Below are positions 43,085 through 51,911 of a stretch of 64,000 nt of DNA, piece after piece. The stretch comes from Nitrospira sp. Lineage in GTDB: Bacteria; Nitrospirota; Nitrospiria; Nitrospirales; Nitrospiraceae. The position numbers and the translations under genes are program-made. Location: the NCBI GenBank assembly GCA_036984305.1, contig BQWY01000001.1, positions 1,178,001-1,242,000 on the forward strand, read 5' to 3'. Within the stretch, counting starts at the first letter, position 1, and every line of letters begins with the position of its first letter. The notes under the pieces are model-generated. The model was not told the origin of the DNA, ran no database searches, and saw only the letters and a program-made list of their open reading frames with translations.

Positions 43085-43743
43085 TGGCGCGGGTTCTGGA
43101 AGCCGAGTTGATGGACGACCCGGAGCAAGCGGCTGCGTACGCACGCGCTGATTTTGCAGAAGAAAATCAGGGCTTCGTCGACCGCTTCAGAGAATACTTT
43201 CCCGATATCGTCGATGGACATCTCGTGGACCTCGGCTGCGGTCCAGCGGATATTCCGCTGCGGATGCTACGAGCGTTGCCGGCCTGCCGCATGACCGCGA
43301 TCGATGCGTCGGGCGCGATGATTGCACTCGCTCGAGAAGCCGTCACCGCGGCGGGTCTGGATGCGCAGATCACGCTTCGGTGTGAACGCATGCAGGGGCT
43401 CGCGCTGGGTGCGCCGGCCGACGCCCTGATTTCCAACAGCCTTGTCCATCATGTGCCGAATCCCTTGCAGTTTTGGCACGCCGTCCGACGCCTTGTGAAG
43501 CCGGGTGGAGCTGTGTTCGTCATGGATCTCTTGCGTCCGGAATCAGAGGATGCGGCCCGCGAGATCGTCGAACGTTATGCGGCCGAGGAGTCGCCGATCT
43601 TACGCCGAGATTTTTTCAATTCTCTTCGGGCGGCGTTAACTGAGGACGAGGTGGCCGCGCAGTTGGCGCAGATGAATCTCTCCCGTTTGTTGATCGACGT
43701 GATCGACGATCGACACTGGGTGGTGAGCGGCCATGTGGTGTAA
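43081..43743 (+). CDS. Class I SAM-dependent methyltransferase
   Basis: A 220-residue methyltransferase. SAM-binding motifs HLVDLGCGPADIPLRML (about residues 45-60), MTAIDASGAMIALARE, and SNSLVHHVPNPLQFWHAVRRLVKPGG. Resembles small-molecule methyltransferases of the UbiE/Tam type; substrate unknown. ATG 43081 overlaps the MOSC stop (ATGA) and has GAGG about 10 bases upstream. Its stop lies 11 bases inside the next gene, so coupling on both sides is evident. Confidence 0.9.
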   Translation: MMARVLEAELMDDPEQAAAYARADFAEENQGFVDRFREYFPDIVDGHLVDLGCGPADIPLRMLRALPACRMTAIDASGAMIALAREAVTAAGLDAQITLRCERMQGLALGAPADALISNSLVHHVPNPLQFWHAVRRLVKPGGAVFVMDLLRPESEDAAREIVERYAAEESPILRRDFFNSLRAALTEDEVAAQLAQMNLSRLLIDVIDDRHWVVSGHVV

Positions 43744-44566
43744 CCGTGTTTGGCTGGCCTCGCTGGTCGCTATGGCCCTCTGGTTGTCGTACGGAGAACC
43801 AGGCCGCGCGCAACTCCAGGAACTACGCAAATCCCTCCGCGAGGCCGAGGAGGCCCGGGCGCCGGCACCGATGGTGGCGGTTCCTGCGGGGAGCTTCGTG
43901 ATGGGACGGGACGGACGGGAGGCCTTGGAAGACGAGCGGCCCGGTCACGAGGTCTGGCTCGATGCGTTCGAGATCGACCAGCACGAAGTCACGACCGCTC
44001 AGTACGCGGCGTTTCTGCATGAGACGGCCCAGCCTCCTCCCGTTTTGTGGGAGACCGTAGATTTGACCCGTCACGGCGCGAAGCCGGTCGTGGGTGTGTC
44101 CTGGGAGGACGCGAGCCTATTTTGTGCGTGGGCGGGAAAGCAGCTTCCGAGCGAGGCGCAATGGGAGAAGGCCGCACGCGGCACCGATGGTCGTCGCTAC
44201 CCGTGGGGAAACAGTGCGCCGACGAGCAAGCGGGCGAATTTCGCCTTGGGTGCCAGATTTTCGTACGATCTCGTCTTGTTTCCGGTGGGACGTTTTCCTT
44301 CCGGGGCGAGTCCCTATGGCGCCCAGGACATGGCCGGCAGCGTCTGGGAGTGGGTTCGGGATTGGTATGATGGGGCGTACTATGCGACGAGTCCGTCTCG
44401 CAACCCAACCGGACCCGAAGGAGGACAGTTCAAGGTCTTACGCGGTGGGTCCTGGTCGGACCTGCCCAAGTATCTCCTCGCCTATAGCCGATTCAAGCTT
44501 CCTCCAAGCACCCGAAACAGTTTCACCGGATTTCGCTGCGCGAAACCTGTCTCCTCGACTCCCTAG
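43733..44566 (+). CDS. Exported SUMF1/FGE-fold protein without the catalytic Cys pair
   Basis: A 277-residue protein of the formylglycine-generating-enzyme fold. N-terminal signal peptide (MWCNRVWLASLVAMALWL ... GRAQ), then VPAGSFVMGRDG, DQHEVTTAQYAAFL, LPSEAQWEKAARGTDGRRYPWGN, and YGAQDMAGSVWEWVRDWYD. The end RGGSWSDLPKYLLAYSRFKLP then GFRCAK lacks the Cys pair that real FGE uses for copper and catalysis, so it is probably a ligand-binding or structural member in the periplasm. Last gene of the prmA operon, overlapping the methyltransferase by 11 bases. Confidence 0.88.
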   Translation: MWCNRVWLASLVAMALWLSYGEPGRAQLQELRKSLREAEEARAPAPMVAVPAGSFVMGRDGREALEDERPGHEVWLDAFEIDQHEVTTAQYAAFLHETAQPPPVLWETVDLTRHGAKPVVGVSWEDASLFCAWAGKQLPSEAQWEKAARGTDGRRYPWGNSAPTSKRANFALGARFSYDLVLFPVGRFPSGASPYGAQDMAGSVWEWVRDWYDGAYYATSPSRNPTGPEGGQFKVLRGGSWSDLPKYLLAYSRFKLPPSTRNSFTGFRCAKPVSSTP

Positions 44567-44711
44567 CGCGAATCTGATCGTACCGCCTGTGCTTGGGACC
44601 AGTGTACGTGACAGGGATTGGTGCCGGAGGAACTCAGTCGGCGCGAGAAACGGTCCCGATCGACTGAAACCCGGTGGGGACTTGGGTGGGATCTTGTCGA
44701 CAGAATACGGA

Positions 44712-45686
44712 TCAATACAGGCTCTTGCTCACTTCAGGGGAAAGCTGGCTCTCGTTGCCCGAATAATCGTAGGCACTGGCAGAGAAGAAATACGTGAGAC
44801 CGTGCGGTAAATTCGAGATGGTGGTTTGGGTGGTATTCCCCACGACGAATGGCGAGCCTGGGTAGTCGTACGTCCCCGACCGAGTTCCCATGTAGATCTT
44901 GTAGCCGGCCAGATCAGGCTCGCGATTCGGACTCCATGTTAATCTGATGCTGCCCATCGATACTCCGGCCGGTGGCGGCGAGGCCGGGGGTGGGGCAGAG
45001 ATGAGCGGCACTGGGTCGCTGGGGGAGGGGGTGGTCCCGCCTGGTCCCGGGCTCGCCGGCGGGGTCGTGAGATTCAAGGACGGGCCGAGGGTGGGAAATT
45101 TGGAAAGCAGATTATTGAATCCACGGCTCGTGGGAGTCTGGGTTGGTCCGGATCTTTCCGCTGCAGCTGCAGGACTCGGCGCGGCGAGGACGGACGTTGC
45201 TCCACTCGAATTCGTTGTGGGTGACGGTACTCCCGGCTGGGTGACCGACCCGACTGCGGGACCTCGAGGGAGAATCAGGGCATGGCCGTCCGGTCCTCCG
45301 GGTGGCTTCGAGGGGTTCCCTTCTGATAGTAAGACGGAATCGGACGTTTCGTCGTGGCCCGATGGTAGCTCGGACACGGGCGATGGAGTCGTAGCCTCGA
45401 TCTTCCGTGGAGCGGGACTCGATGGTTTGACCTGAGTGGTCGACGGACTTGGATCGATGGACTGCTGCCCGCGTGATGGCGGGGAGGTCTGCGGGCTGAG
45501 CTTGGGCTGTTGAATAAGGCTATGACGCGGTGTGGGCTCGCTGGAGATCGTAGGGGGCGGCGCAACCGGGTCTTGAGCGTGAATCGCGGATACCGAACCG
45601 GTTGCGACGAGGAGTCCGATCACCGGAAGCGCGGCGAGTCGCCGCTTCATTGTCTGCTGTTGAGTGTGGGCCATGTCCCTTTCCAT
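44712..45686 (-). CDS. Exported Pro/Ser-rich protein with C-terminal fibronectin type III domain
   Basis: A 324-residue secreted protein. A signal peptide (MKRRLAALPVIGLLVATGSVSA) lies behind a short N-terminal extension; ATG 45686, 45674 or 45650 could be the start. Residues 40-230 are Pro/Ser/Thr-rich and disordered. Residues about 238-324 form an FN3 domain: IRLTWSPNREPDLAGYKIYMG, YDYPGSPF, then GLTYFFSASAYDYSGNES. Such domains occur in cell-surface or matrix proteins. Function unknown. Confidence 0.85.
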   Translation of the reverse strand: MERDMAHTQQQTMKRRLAALPVIGLLVATGSVSAIHAQDPVAPPPTISSEPTPRHSLIQQPKLSPQTSPPSRGQQSIDPSPSTTQVKPSSPAPRKIEATTPSPVSELPSGHDETSDSVLLSEGNPSKPPGGPDGHALILPRGPAVGSVTQPGVPSPTTNSSGATSVLAAPSPAAAAERSGPTQTPTSRGFNNLLSKFPTLGPSLNLTTPPASPGPGGTTPSPSDPVPLISAPPPASPPPAGVSMGSIRLTWSPNREPDLAGYKIYMGTRSGTYDYPGSPFVVGNTTQTTISNLPHGLTYFFSASAYDYSGNESQLSPEVSKSLY

Positions 45687-45721
45687 CGCTGGAGGTCAGC
45701 GTCGCGCTAACGTGTGGACTC

Positions 45722-45749
45722 AGTGTAGTCGAAGAGGGAGCGCCCGCAA
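45722..45749 (-). promoter_or_regulatory. Promoter candidate for the FN3 gene
   Basis: Minus strand -35 TTGCGG (45749-45744), 16-base spacer, -10 TACACT (45727-45722). Confidence 0.4.
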
Positions 45750-45808
45750 AAACATATGTGCTTTCATGCGCCACACAGGATCTTGTGGCGATCGTGCCGT
45801 CGGTGAGG

Positions 45809-46627
45809 TTAGGTCAGGTGGGTCGCAATCCAGTCGGTGATGAGGCCGGTCATCGTATGGAAATGCTCGGCCTTGGAAAATCCGTGGTCAGCTCCCGACA
45901 TGATTTCCAGACGGGCAGGTGCCCGCAAGGCTTCGCGCAGTCGTCGGGCCTGATGCAACGGGACCAATTCGTCTTCATCGCCCTGTACGATGAGCGTCGG
46001 GCAGGTGATCCGCGCCGCTGCCTCGTATCCGTTGTGACGGAGGCAATCCTCATAAAAGCCGTAGCGTAAGGGAATCCTGGCTGACCCACCCGTGACGTCA
46101 GGAATCGTGTGAGTTCGCTTCCATTCCGCCATGCCGCTTGAACCGAACTCCAGATGTAACACCTCGGGGAAGTCGGGAACCGGACACTTCAGGGCCACGC
46201 AGCGGAGACCTGGCGTCCGGCCGGCGACCAGAATCGCAACGAGACCACCGAAGCTTGACCCGACCAGCCCGATCTCTCGGAAGCCTTGCGAGGTTGCCCA
46301 TCCCAGGGCCGCTTCGGCTTGTCCAACCGCCGTGCTGACGGTGATGGCCTCGAATGGACCGTCGCTTTCTCCTTGGCCGAAGAAATCGAAACGAAGCGAG
46401 GCAATGTTCCGTTCGGCCAACAGTCGCGTCAACGCCTTATTCGTGGAGCTGTTCTTGTTGGAGAGAAAGCCGTGGCACAGTACGGCTAATTTTGAAGAGG
46501 TACCGGAGGGCGTCGATAAGACGCCGGCAATTCGGTGACCGGCGGTATCGACGAGGGTCACCGATCGCTCCATGGTCACCGGGATGCTCTCGGATGGCGG
46601 TCGCGGTCCTGGCGTCTGTCCATCCAA
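45809..46627 (-). CDS. Alpha/beta hydrolase (serine hydrolase, DLH/YdfG-type)
   Basis: A 272-residue alpha/beta-hydrolase. Nucleophile elbow GSSFGG (Ser), acid in QGDEDELVP, and His in SGADHGFSK form the triad; the oxyanion segment is LCHGFLSNKNSS. Fold close to bacterial esterases and acyl-peptidase-like peptidases. Substrate unknown. ATG 46627 is taken, with ATG 46573 (MERSVTLVD) as a good alternative. It starts 10 bases after the stop of the polytopic membrane gene and so is the last gene of the thiD operon. Confidence 0.9.
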   Translation of the reverse strand: MDGQTPGPRPPSESIPVTMERSVTLVDTAGHRIAGVLSTPSGTSSKLAVLCHGFLSNKNSSTNKALTRLLAERNIASLRFDFFGQGESDGPFEAITVSTAVGQAEAALGWATSQGFREIGLVGSSFGGLVAILVAGRTPGLRCVALKCPVPDFPEVLHLEFGSSGMAEWKRTHTIPDVTGGSARIPLRYGFYEDCLRHNGYEAAARITCPTLIVQGDEDELVPLHQARRLREALRAPARLEIMSGADHGFSKAEHFHTMTGLITDWIATHLT

Positions 46628-46637
46628 CGGCCAACGT

Positions 46638-47924
46638 TCATGACTCGGCGTTCCTGACGTCCGGCCGCGTGCCCCAGACCATACCGACCTTGGCGGCGAA
46701 CACGACGAAGCTGATCAGTAAGAGGGCCAAGCTGATCCACATGCTGGTTTGGACCGGAGGGGAACCCAACGGATACTGCCATGTCAGAGCCGCCACGGCT
46801 GCCAACCCCATGGTACCTAACGAGAGCGTCGCCAACTGGGGCGCATGCCAGCGCACGATCTTGGAGTGCAGTCGCGTCGCGTATGCTTGACGTTTCTTGT
46901 GGCTGGCGAGGCGTTCTTGCGCGAGCAACTCCGGGAGCCACGCCGTGAGGCCCCCGAAGGTGAGGTGCAGGAGCATCCCAACGAACATCATATGGGTGTA
47001 TGCAACCAAGTGCAGACTGCCGAACGGAAAAGGGCGTGGGTCGACCCATGCATTCAGATCCACGAGCACGCCGAGCGCAGTCGTGAGCAGCAGAAAGAGC
47101 GTGCCGAGCAATAGGTGATCGGCACTGGGGGGTCGGGTCGGTGCGGCAAGCCAGGAGCGAAACAGATTGAATCCGATGGCGATGATCGCGCACAGGAGCA
47201 CCACGCCGGCGCAGAGCTGAACAGGGATGTGGGCGACGCCGACTCCGACCAGTAGCCCGCTGATACCGAGCAACAGCCCAGTACTGCCGAGTTGTGTCAG
47301 TCGAGCGCTCCAGATCTCGATCCGTAAAGTCGCGGTCAAGAGCGACTGGAGTACGCCAACCGAAACGACCGTGAGAAAACCAAGAATCGTCAGGTGGACG
47401 TGTGCCAGGCGGGTATGAATGATCCACTCAGGAGGAACAAGACCCAGGCTGTACAACAGTCCAAACAGGCTGCCTGCCACAAACGCGGTTCCTAAAAACG
47501 CGCAGGACCACGTTGTCCACGCCGTCCCCAGCCGGCCGTGTTTGGAAAGTCCATAGACCTCCCCACAGAGCGGGAACAGCGGTCCGATGGCCACTAAGCC
47601 AGCGATGCCGGCAGCCGCGTAATGATGGAACCAAAGCCCAATGAGCATGGCGACGGTGCCGACGTTCAGAGCCAGGTAGCGGCCCGGTTGGCTCGTCGCC
47701 CCCGAAAGGCCGAGCCCATGCCGGAACGCCATCAGGGCGCCCGCCAGCATCTGCAGCACGCCGCCGATCAGGGTGCCGTGCGCATGCACGACGCGCAGGG
47801 TCGACGGGAGTGGAAGGCTGCGCACGGTGCCGACATAGAGCGCCATGCCGGTCACGGCCATGACGAGCAGCCAGGCCAACCCAGTGAGCAGGAATGTCAC
47901 GGCGCCGCAACGTGGCAGTTTCAT
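46638..47924 (-). CDS. Polytopic membrane protein, haem-copper oxidase subunit I-like
   Basis: A 428-residue protein with about 12 membrane helices. Helix-embedded His residues occur in VHAHGTLIGG, WFHHYAAAG, HTRLAHVHLTILGF and YTHMMFVGMLLHLTFGG, which recalls the haem/copper ligands of the CcoN/NorB family, though not all of the canonical pattern is evident; NnrS-type proteins are an alternative. No partner subunits (cytochrome c, subunit II) are near. ATG 47924 overlaps the thiD stop as ATGA, showing coupled translation. Function is not established; haem or metal binding is inference. Confidence 0.75.
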   Translation of the reverse strand: MKLPRCGAVTFLLTGLAWLLVMAVTGMALYVGTVRSLPLPSTLRVVHAHGTLIGGVLQMLAGALMAFRHGLGLSGATSQPGRYLALNVGTVAMLIGLWFHHYAAAGIAGLVAIGPLFPLCGEVYGLSKHGRLGTAWTTWSCAFLGTAFVAGSLFGLLYSLGLVPPEWIIHTRLAHVHLTILGFLTVVSVGVLQSLLTATLRIEIWSARLTQLGSTGLLLGISGLLVGVGVAHIPVQLCAGVVLLCAIIAIGFNLFRSWLAAPTRPPSADHLLLGTLFLLLTTALGVLVDLNAWVDPRPFPFGSLHLVAYTHMMFVGMLLHLTFGGLTAWLPELLAQERLASHKKRQAYATRLHSKIVRWHAPQLATLSLGTMGLAAVAALTWQYPLGSPPVQTSMWISLALLLISFVVFAAKVGMVWGTRPDVRNAES

Positions 47925-48730
47925 GTGGCCGTGTCGCCGGCGAGAAAGTAGAAGTGATTCGTGGGGCCTCTCCCGTGCCCGATCGCCAGACTGTGACGGA
48001 TCGCTTCCGTGACATACGTCTTGGCGGCCTGAACCGCATCGGGCATGGGTTTGCCGCGAGCCAGTTGAGCGGCAATGGCGGATGCATAGGTGCAGCCCGT
48101 TCCGTGCGTATGGGGCGTGTCGATGAACTCCCCCTTGAATACGGTGAAGAAGCGTCCGTCGTAGAGGAGATCCGTCCCCTGCTCCGCCAGCAAATGCCCT
48201 CCTTTGATCAGCACGTATCGGCATCCAAGTTGTGCGAGCTTCTTGGCAGCCTGTCGCGCGTCCGCAAGGGTACGAATCGAAACCTCGGACAGTTCCTGCG
48301 CTTCGTGTACATTGGGTGTAATGAGCTCGGCCAGCGGAAACAATTCATTGACGAGCGTGGTCTTGGCCTCCATCTGCAGTAAGGAATGCCCACTCTTTGA
48401 GATCATGACCGGATCCACCACGAGGTGAGGAATGCGTTGGGCATGCAGCCGCTTGGCGACGGTGGAGACGATGGAGTTGGAGGAGAGCATGCCGGTCTTC
48501 ACCGCAGAGACGTCGAAGTCGTCGAAGATAGCGTCGATTTGGGCTGCGATAATCGACGTGGGAAGGTCGAAGACCTGCGTGACTTCCTCCGTATTTTGCG
48601 CGGTAATCGAGGTGATGACCGACATCGCAAAGACTCCGTTGGCGGACAAGGATTTCAAGTCCGCTTGAATGCCGGCCCCACCACCGGAGTCCGATCCTGC
48701 GATTGTGAGCACCTGTTTCAAGACAGCCAT
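47921..48730 (-). CDS. thiD: Hydroxymethylpyrimidine/phosphomethylpyrimidine kinase
   Basis: A 269-residue enzyme of thiamin biosynthesis that phosphorylates HMP and HMP-P. It has TIAGSDSGGGAGIQADLK at the start, VVDPVMISKSGH, TPNVHEAQEL, VLIKGGHL and the catalytic HGTGCTYASAIAAQLA. Length is normal. ATG 48730 has GGGGTGG just upstream. Under a strong promoter (48770-48797) and coupled to the next two genes. Together with tenA (51912) it indicates HMP salvage in this genome. Confidence 0.95.
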   Translation of the reverse strand: MAVLKQVLTIAGSDSGGGAGIQADLKSLSANGVFAMSVITSITAQNTEEVTQVFDLPTSIIAAQIDAIFDDFDVSAVKTGMLSSNSIVSTVAKRLHAQRIPHLVVDPVMISKSGHSLLQMEAKTTLVNELFPLAELITPNVHEAQELSEVSIRTLADARQAAKKLAQLGCRYVLIKGGHLLAEQGTDLLYDGRFFTVFKGEFIDTPHTHGTGCTYASAIAAQLARGKPMPDAVQAAKTYVTEAIRHSLAIGHGRGPTNHFYFLAGDTAT

Positions 48731-48769
48731 GACCACCCCATGACATTACGTACCATTCTGTGCGGCTCC

Positions 48770-48797
48770 ATTATACAAACCTGTGCCATCCTGTCCA
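48770..48797 (-). promoter_or_regulatory. Strong sigma70-type promoter of the thiD operon
   Basis: Minus strand -35 TGGACA (48797-48792), 16-base spacer, -10 TATAAT (48775-48770; perfect). Predicted leader about 33 bases to ATG 48730. Confidence 0.7.
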
Positions 48798-48928
48798 GCG
48801 GGATGCAGCGTCCCGCCGCGATTCATGTCGATGGCGTAAATAAGCACATCGCTCTGTGCACGGAGAGCATGCGTGCCGCACCAGCGGAGCGGCGGAGGCC
48901 GGGCTGTCCAGAGGCGGGGGAATAGACA

Positions 48929-49399
48929 TCACTGTGGGTCGGCCACTTCCAGCTTGGCGATGGTATTGCCTCGGTGGGCGATGCGGACCTGCAGGCCTTC
49001 TCGGATCACGCCGCCTTGGCTGGCCGGGCGATTGTATCCGCCGGTCGAAAGAAAGTCCGAATAGTGGAACCGCGTCCCGTCGACCGCAAAGGCCTCGAAC
49101 CCATGACCATCATGCATTTCGAACGTGTAGTTATCGACCCGTCCTTCGGTGATCTGGATCTCGTGCGTGGCCAGCGCCTGCATAGTGGAGAAATGCGTGG
49201 CCAGAGTCCAGAGTAACCACGCCGTCCAGAGACCGGAGAAGAGCAGGAACAGCCTGCCGAGCCACGTCCATGTATAGGATTCGCGGGACTCACGAGAGAA
49301 GACGAGTACCGCACCGATCAGAATCCCGGCCGCCGCCAGGATGAGCAATTGCCAGGGGTAGGCCTCCCAGGTCATCTCAAAGACGGTACGATACTCCAT
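48929..49399 (-). CDS. Small membrane protein with C-terminal soluble domain
   Basis: A 156-residue protein of unknown function. Two membrane helices lie at about residues 15-30 and 45-65 (WQLLILAAAGILIGAVLVF and LFLLFSGLWTAWLLWTLA). The remainder (residues 75-156: ITEGRVDNYTFEMHDGHGFEAF ... FHYSDFLSTGGYNRP ... VRIAHRGNTIAKLEVAD) is a small beta-rich domain. ATG 49399 is used; a TTG 12 bases upstream gives a longer form. Monocistronic. Confidence 0.75.
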   Translation of the reverse strand: MEYRTVFEMTWEAYPWQLLILAAAGILIGAVLVFSRESRESYTWTWLGRLFLLFSGLWTAWLLWTLATHFSTMQALATHEIQITEGRVDNYTFEMHDGHGFEAFAVDGTRFHYSDFLSTGGYNRPASQGGVIREGLQVRIAHRGNTIAKLEVADPQ

Positions 49400-49430
49400 G
49401 ATGGCGCTCAAAATCCTTCAGCGGACTAGT

Positions 49431-49439
49431 ACTGTAACA
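49431..49439 (-). promoter_or_regulatory. Extended -10 element upstream of the small membrane protein
   Basis: Minus strand TGT-TACAGT (49439-49431) is an extended -10; no good -35 is seen. Confidence 0.35.
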
Positions 49440-49496
49440 GAAAACGTCCCGCTGCCGAACAGCCACGAACACGATCGACCACACGAGTGTCACCGT

Positions 49497-50525
49497 TCAA
49501 TTTTGATGGAAGAAGTATTTAAGACTGACGTTGGGATAGATCGCCTCGATGTCGTTCTGGCCAGCGACCGTGAACATCACGCCCGTGGCTCCGACCAATT
49601 TTCTGCCCGATACATCGCGAAAGAAGGTGTACTCGAGGCCGGGCTGAATTCCGATGAGTGAAAAGGTCTGAGGCGTCGTATTGGTCGGATGACCGTCCAG
49701 TCGGAAAGGAAGTTGGTGCAGCGTCGTCAATTCAACCAGATAGCCGAAGCCTGTGCGCTCGTCCAGCACGTGCTCCAGCGACAGGTGGGTCTCGACCAAA
49801 TCGCCTCCGTATACGGTCTGGTTCTGGCCCGGAATCATACTGGATGCCGGGAGATTGTATGAGTAGAACACGTTGCCGGTGATCCGGAACGGGCGGAGGT
49901 TTTTTCGAAACAGAATTCCCTGCGTAAACGCGGCTGAGCCAAATCGGCTCGATGGCACGCGAGAAAGCGGCGTGAAGCCACCGGGAATGTCCGGCGTGCC
50001 CAGCCAGCGATTTGTCGGCAACGAAACTCGACTATAGAGCCCGATCGACGGTCTCCAGGAGGCAGGGTTCTGTACGATCGGTCGATATTTCAGAACGAGA
50101 CTCGTCGTTCCGATACCGGCTCCCGAGGTTCGCCCGTCGGGATCCGTATTGGTTGAACGCCAGTAAATGCCCGACACCCCAAGTCCGACCATCACGTCGC
50201 GCGTCAATCCGTAGTAGAGGATCGCGGCTGGTGCCACGGCATCCGGGTTGAAAGGGGACGCCGTGCTTTTTGACGAGACGTTATTTTCGAACGCTCCGCT
50301 TCCGATTTGGCCTTGAACGTAAGCCCGAACGAACCAATGGCCCTGCCTTGCTACGTCGGCAGAACTGGCATAGATCGTGCCATGCGTCGGTGGATTCCAG
50401 CTCTGTCGGTATCGTTCCATTTCCTCCTTAGTGGGCACCCAGTCGATGGCGGCGACCGGTTGCACTAGGGCCAAGGCGATCACTGCACAGCCGATGAGAT
50501 TCAGGATGGTGGGCATGGCCGGCAT
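49497..50525 (-). CDS. Exported outer-membrane beta-barrel-like protein
   Basis: A 342-residue protein with a signal peptide (LNLIGCAVIALALVQPVAA) and alternating hydrophobic/polar strands to the end: HWFVRAYVQGQIGSG, GLTRDVMVGLGVSGIYW, TSLVLKYRP, FGSAAFTQGILFRKNL, THLSLEHVLDERTGFGYLVEL, YPNVSLKYFFH. This fits the MetA-pathway/phenol-degradation-type outer-membrane porin family (PF13557-like). The last residue is not the usual aromatic. ATG 50525 or 50516 could be the start. No transporter partner adjacent. Confidence 0.8.
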   Translation of the reverse strand: MPAMPTILNLIGCAVIALALVQPVAAIDWVPTKEEMERYRQSWNPPTHGTIYASSADVARQGHWFVRAYVQGQIGSGAFENNVSSKSTASPFNPDAVAPAAILYYGLTRDVMVGLGVSGIYWRSTNTDPDGRTSGAGIGTTSLVLKYRPIVQNPASWRPSIGLYSRVSLPTNRWLGTPDIPGGFTPLSRVPSSRFGSAAFTQGILFRKNLRPFRITGNVFYSYNLPASSMIPGQNQTVYGGDLVETHLSLEHVLDERTGFGYLVELTTLHQLPFRLDGHPTNTTPQTFSLIGIQPGLEYTFFRDVSGRKLVGATGVMFTVAGQNDIEAIYPNVSLKYFFHQN

Positions 50526-50562
50526 CCGCGGAGTGAGAACGGATCTGAGCGTCGTCGAGAAC

Positions 50563-51504
50563 TCAATCCGCTAAGTCCCGATATGAGAAGGATAGTATAG
50601 CCAGTTCGATGGTCAACACGAGGTAGTGGAGGACAGTCTCCGGCACACAGCTGAAGAGATGCCCAAGTCCAAGAATGCGAAAGCTCTCCAACGTGGTAGA
50701 GCCCAGCACCCATTGAATTCCGTTCATGCCCCACCCCTCGGAGAGAAAGAACAGGATCGGAATGACCCCAATGAGAAACGTCAGTCGCCAGGTATTCCCC
50801 TTCGACAACCTCCAGGCGTCCATGAGGGTTGCCTCGCGGTCTGTGGCGATCGAGGGTAAGACGAGACTGAGACGTCCGACAAGATAGGCATAGGGAATCA
50901 ACGCAGTCGCCAGGACGACCACGAAGAGGTCGGTGTGGTCGAAGAGGCGCTGAATCTCGGTGCCGGATGCGCCTGCTACAAAGAGACCCACGAGCGCACC
51001 GATGGTTCCGCCGACGAGGCCCATGGCCGCGTATCCGACGAGATTTACGAGGAGGAACCAGCCGAAGTACCGTCGTTCTCTTTTGCCGAAGTGGGGCAGC
51101 CATGCTGTTGTCGCGCGGCTTTCACCCAGGAGAATCGACCGATGCCATGGAACAGCCGCCAACGTGACAATCAGTAGATCCGGCAGGAACGTCACGACGC
51201 TGATCAGAGTTTTCGTGGTATCAGAGATCGAACCGGTCAGTACCTGTTGTTCAATCACACAGGCGAGCGATGCCATGACAACCGGAATCAGCAGGAGTTT
51301 CGGGAGTTCGTATCGATGGGCCCAAGGGTAGGCGAAGGCCAATCGTAGAATGCTCGAGATCGAAAGTTGTTTTTGTTCGAGCGTCGGCTGCTCCTGTCGT
51401 TCATGGGAGTCTGAGGATGGTGTATCCATATCCAAATGATGGTCGTGAAGCTGGCCTTCCATAGCGCAGACCAGAGCGCATGACAAGGCCCTCTTGTACG
51501 ACAT
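50563..51504 (-). CDS. Polytopic membrane protein of unknown function
   Basis: A 313-residue protein with about six membrane helices (for example LLLIPVVMASLACVIEQQVL, FGWFLLVNLVGYAAMGLVGGT, GVIPILFFL). A hydrophilic N-terminal stretch (residues 15-50) rich in His, Asp and Gln precedes them. The ISSILRLAFAYPWAHR and FKRERRYFGWFLL-type segments are reminiscent of YciC/DUF975 membrane proteins, but I cannot assign a family. ATG 51504, 51462 or 51429 may be the start; none has a convincing ribosome binding site. Confidence 0.7.
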   Translation of the reverse strand: MSYKRALSCALVCAMEGQLHDHHLDMDTPSSDSHERQEQPTLEQKQLSISSILRLAFAYPWAHRYELPKLLLIPVVMASLACVIEQQVLTGSISDTTKTLISVVTFLPDLLIVTLAAVPWHRSILLGESRATTAWLPHFGKRERRYFGWFLLVNLVGYAAMGLVGGTIGALVGLFVAGASGTEIQRLFDHTDLFVVVLATALIPYAYLVGRLSLVLPSIATDREATLMDAWRLSKGNTWRLTFLIGVIPILFFLSEGWGMNGIQWVLGSTTLESFRILGLGHLFSCVPETVLHYLVLTIELAILSFSYRDLAD

Positions 51505-51911
51505 GGTGATTGGCAGAGCCTTGCGTCACGTCGGAGCCTTGAGTTGCTAATGGCACTAGAGATCAACTTGGATTGGGCGTCCGGGTGCTACACAATGCGT
51601 CGCCCAATTGGCGCATGGCTGATGGGGCGGGTGCGGCCGTCGAGGGAGCGGCTTTCCTGTCTTCTTTCATCACTCTTTACCGCGGGTCGGTGTTAGATCG
51701 AGGCAGGGCGCCGGGGTTCTTAGCGTAATCGAAGCGTCAGCGGTTATACGTCGGGGTCGGAATCTGCCGTCCCCTCATAGGGTGGCACCTGCTGTCCGAA
51801 GCGATGTTCAACGAGCGAACATCGCGAGTTCAGGTGCCAAGGTCATCCTGGCCCCGAGGGCGCCGATGCTTCGGGAGTTGGGCGGAAGAACCTCGGTGCC
51901 CTGCCTCGCCC
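51505..51911. other. Intergenic region, 407 bases
   Basis: Leader space of the membrane-protein gene on the minus strand. It holds an 8-bp inverted repeat ATTGGGCG/CGCCCAAT (51572-51579 and 51601-51608) overlapping a second one, ATGCG/CGCAT (51595-51599 and 51612-51616). No gene or RNA family recognised. Confidence 0.4.

Noticed and set aside
48770-48790. TGGCAC next to the thiD promoter as a sigma54 -24 box
   Set aside because: No TTGC follows at the proper distance; the sigma70-type boxes fit much better.
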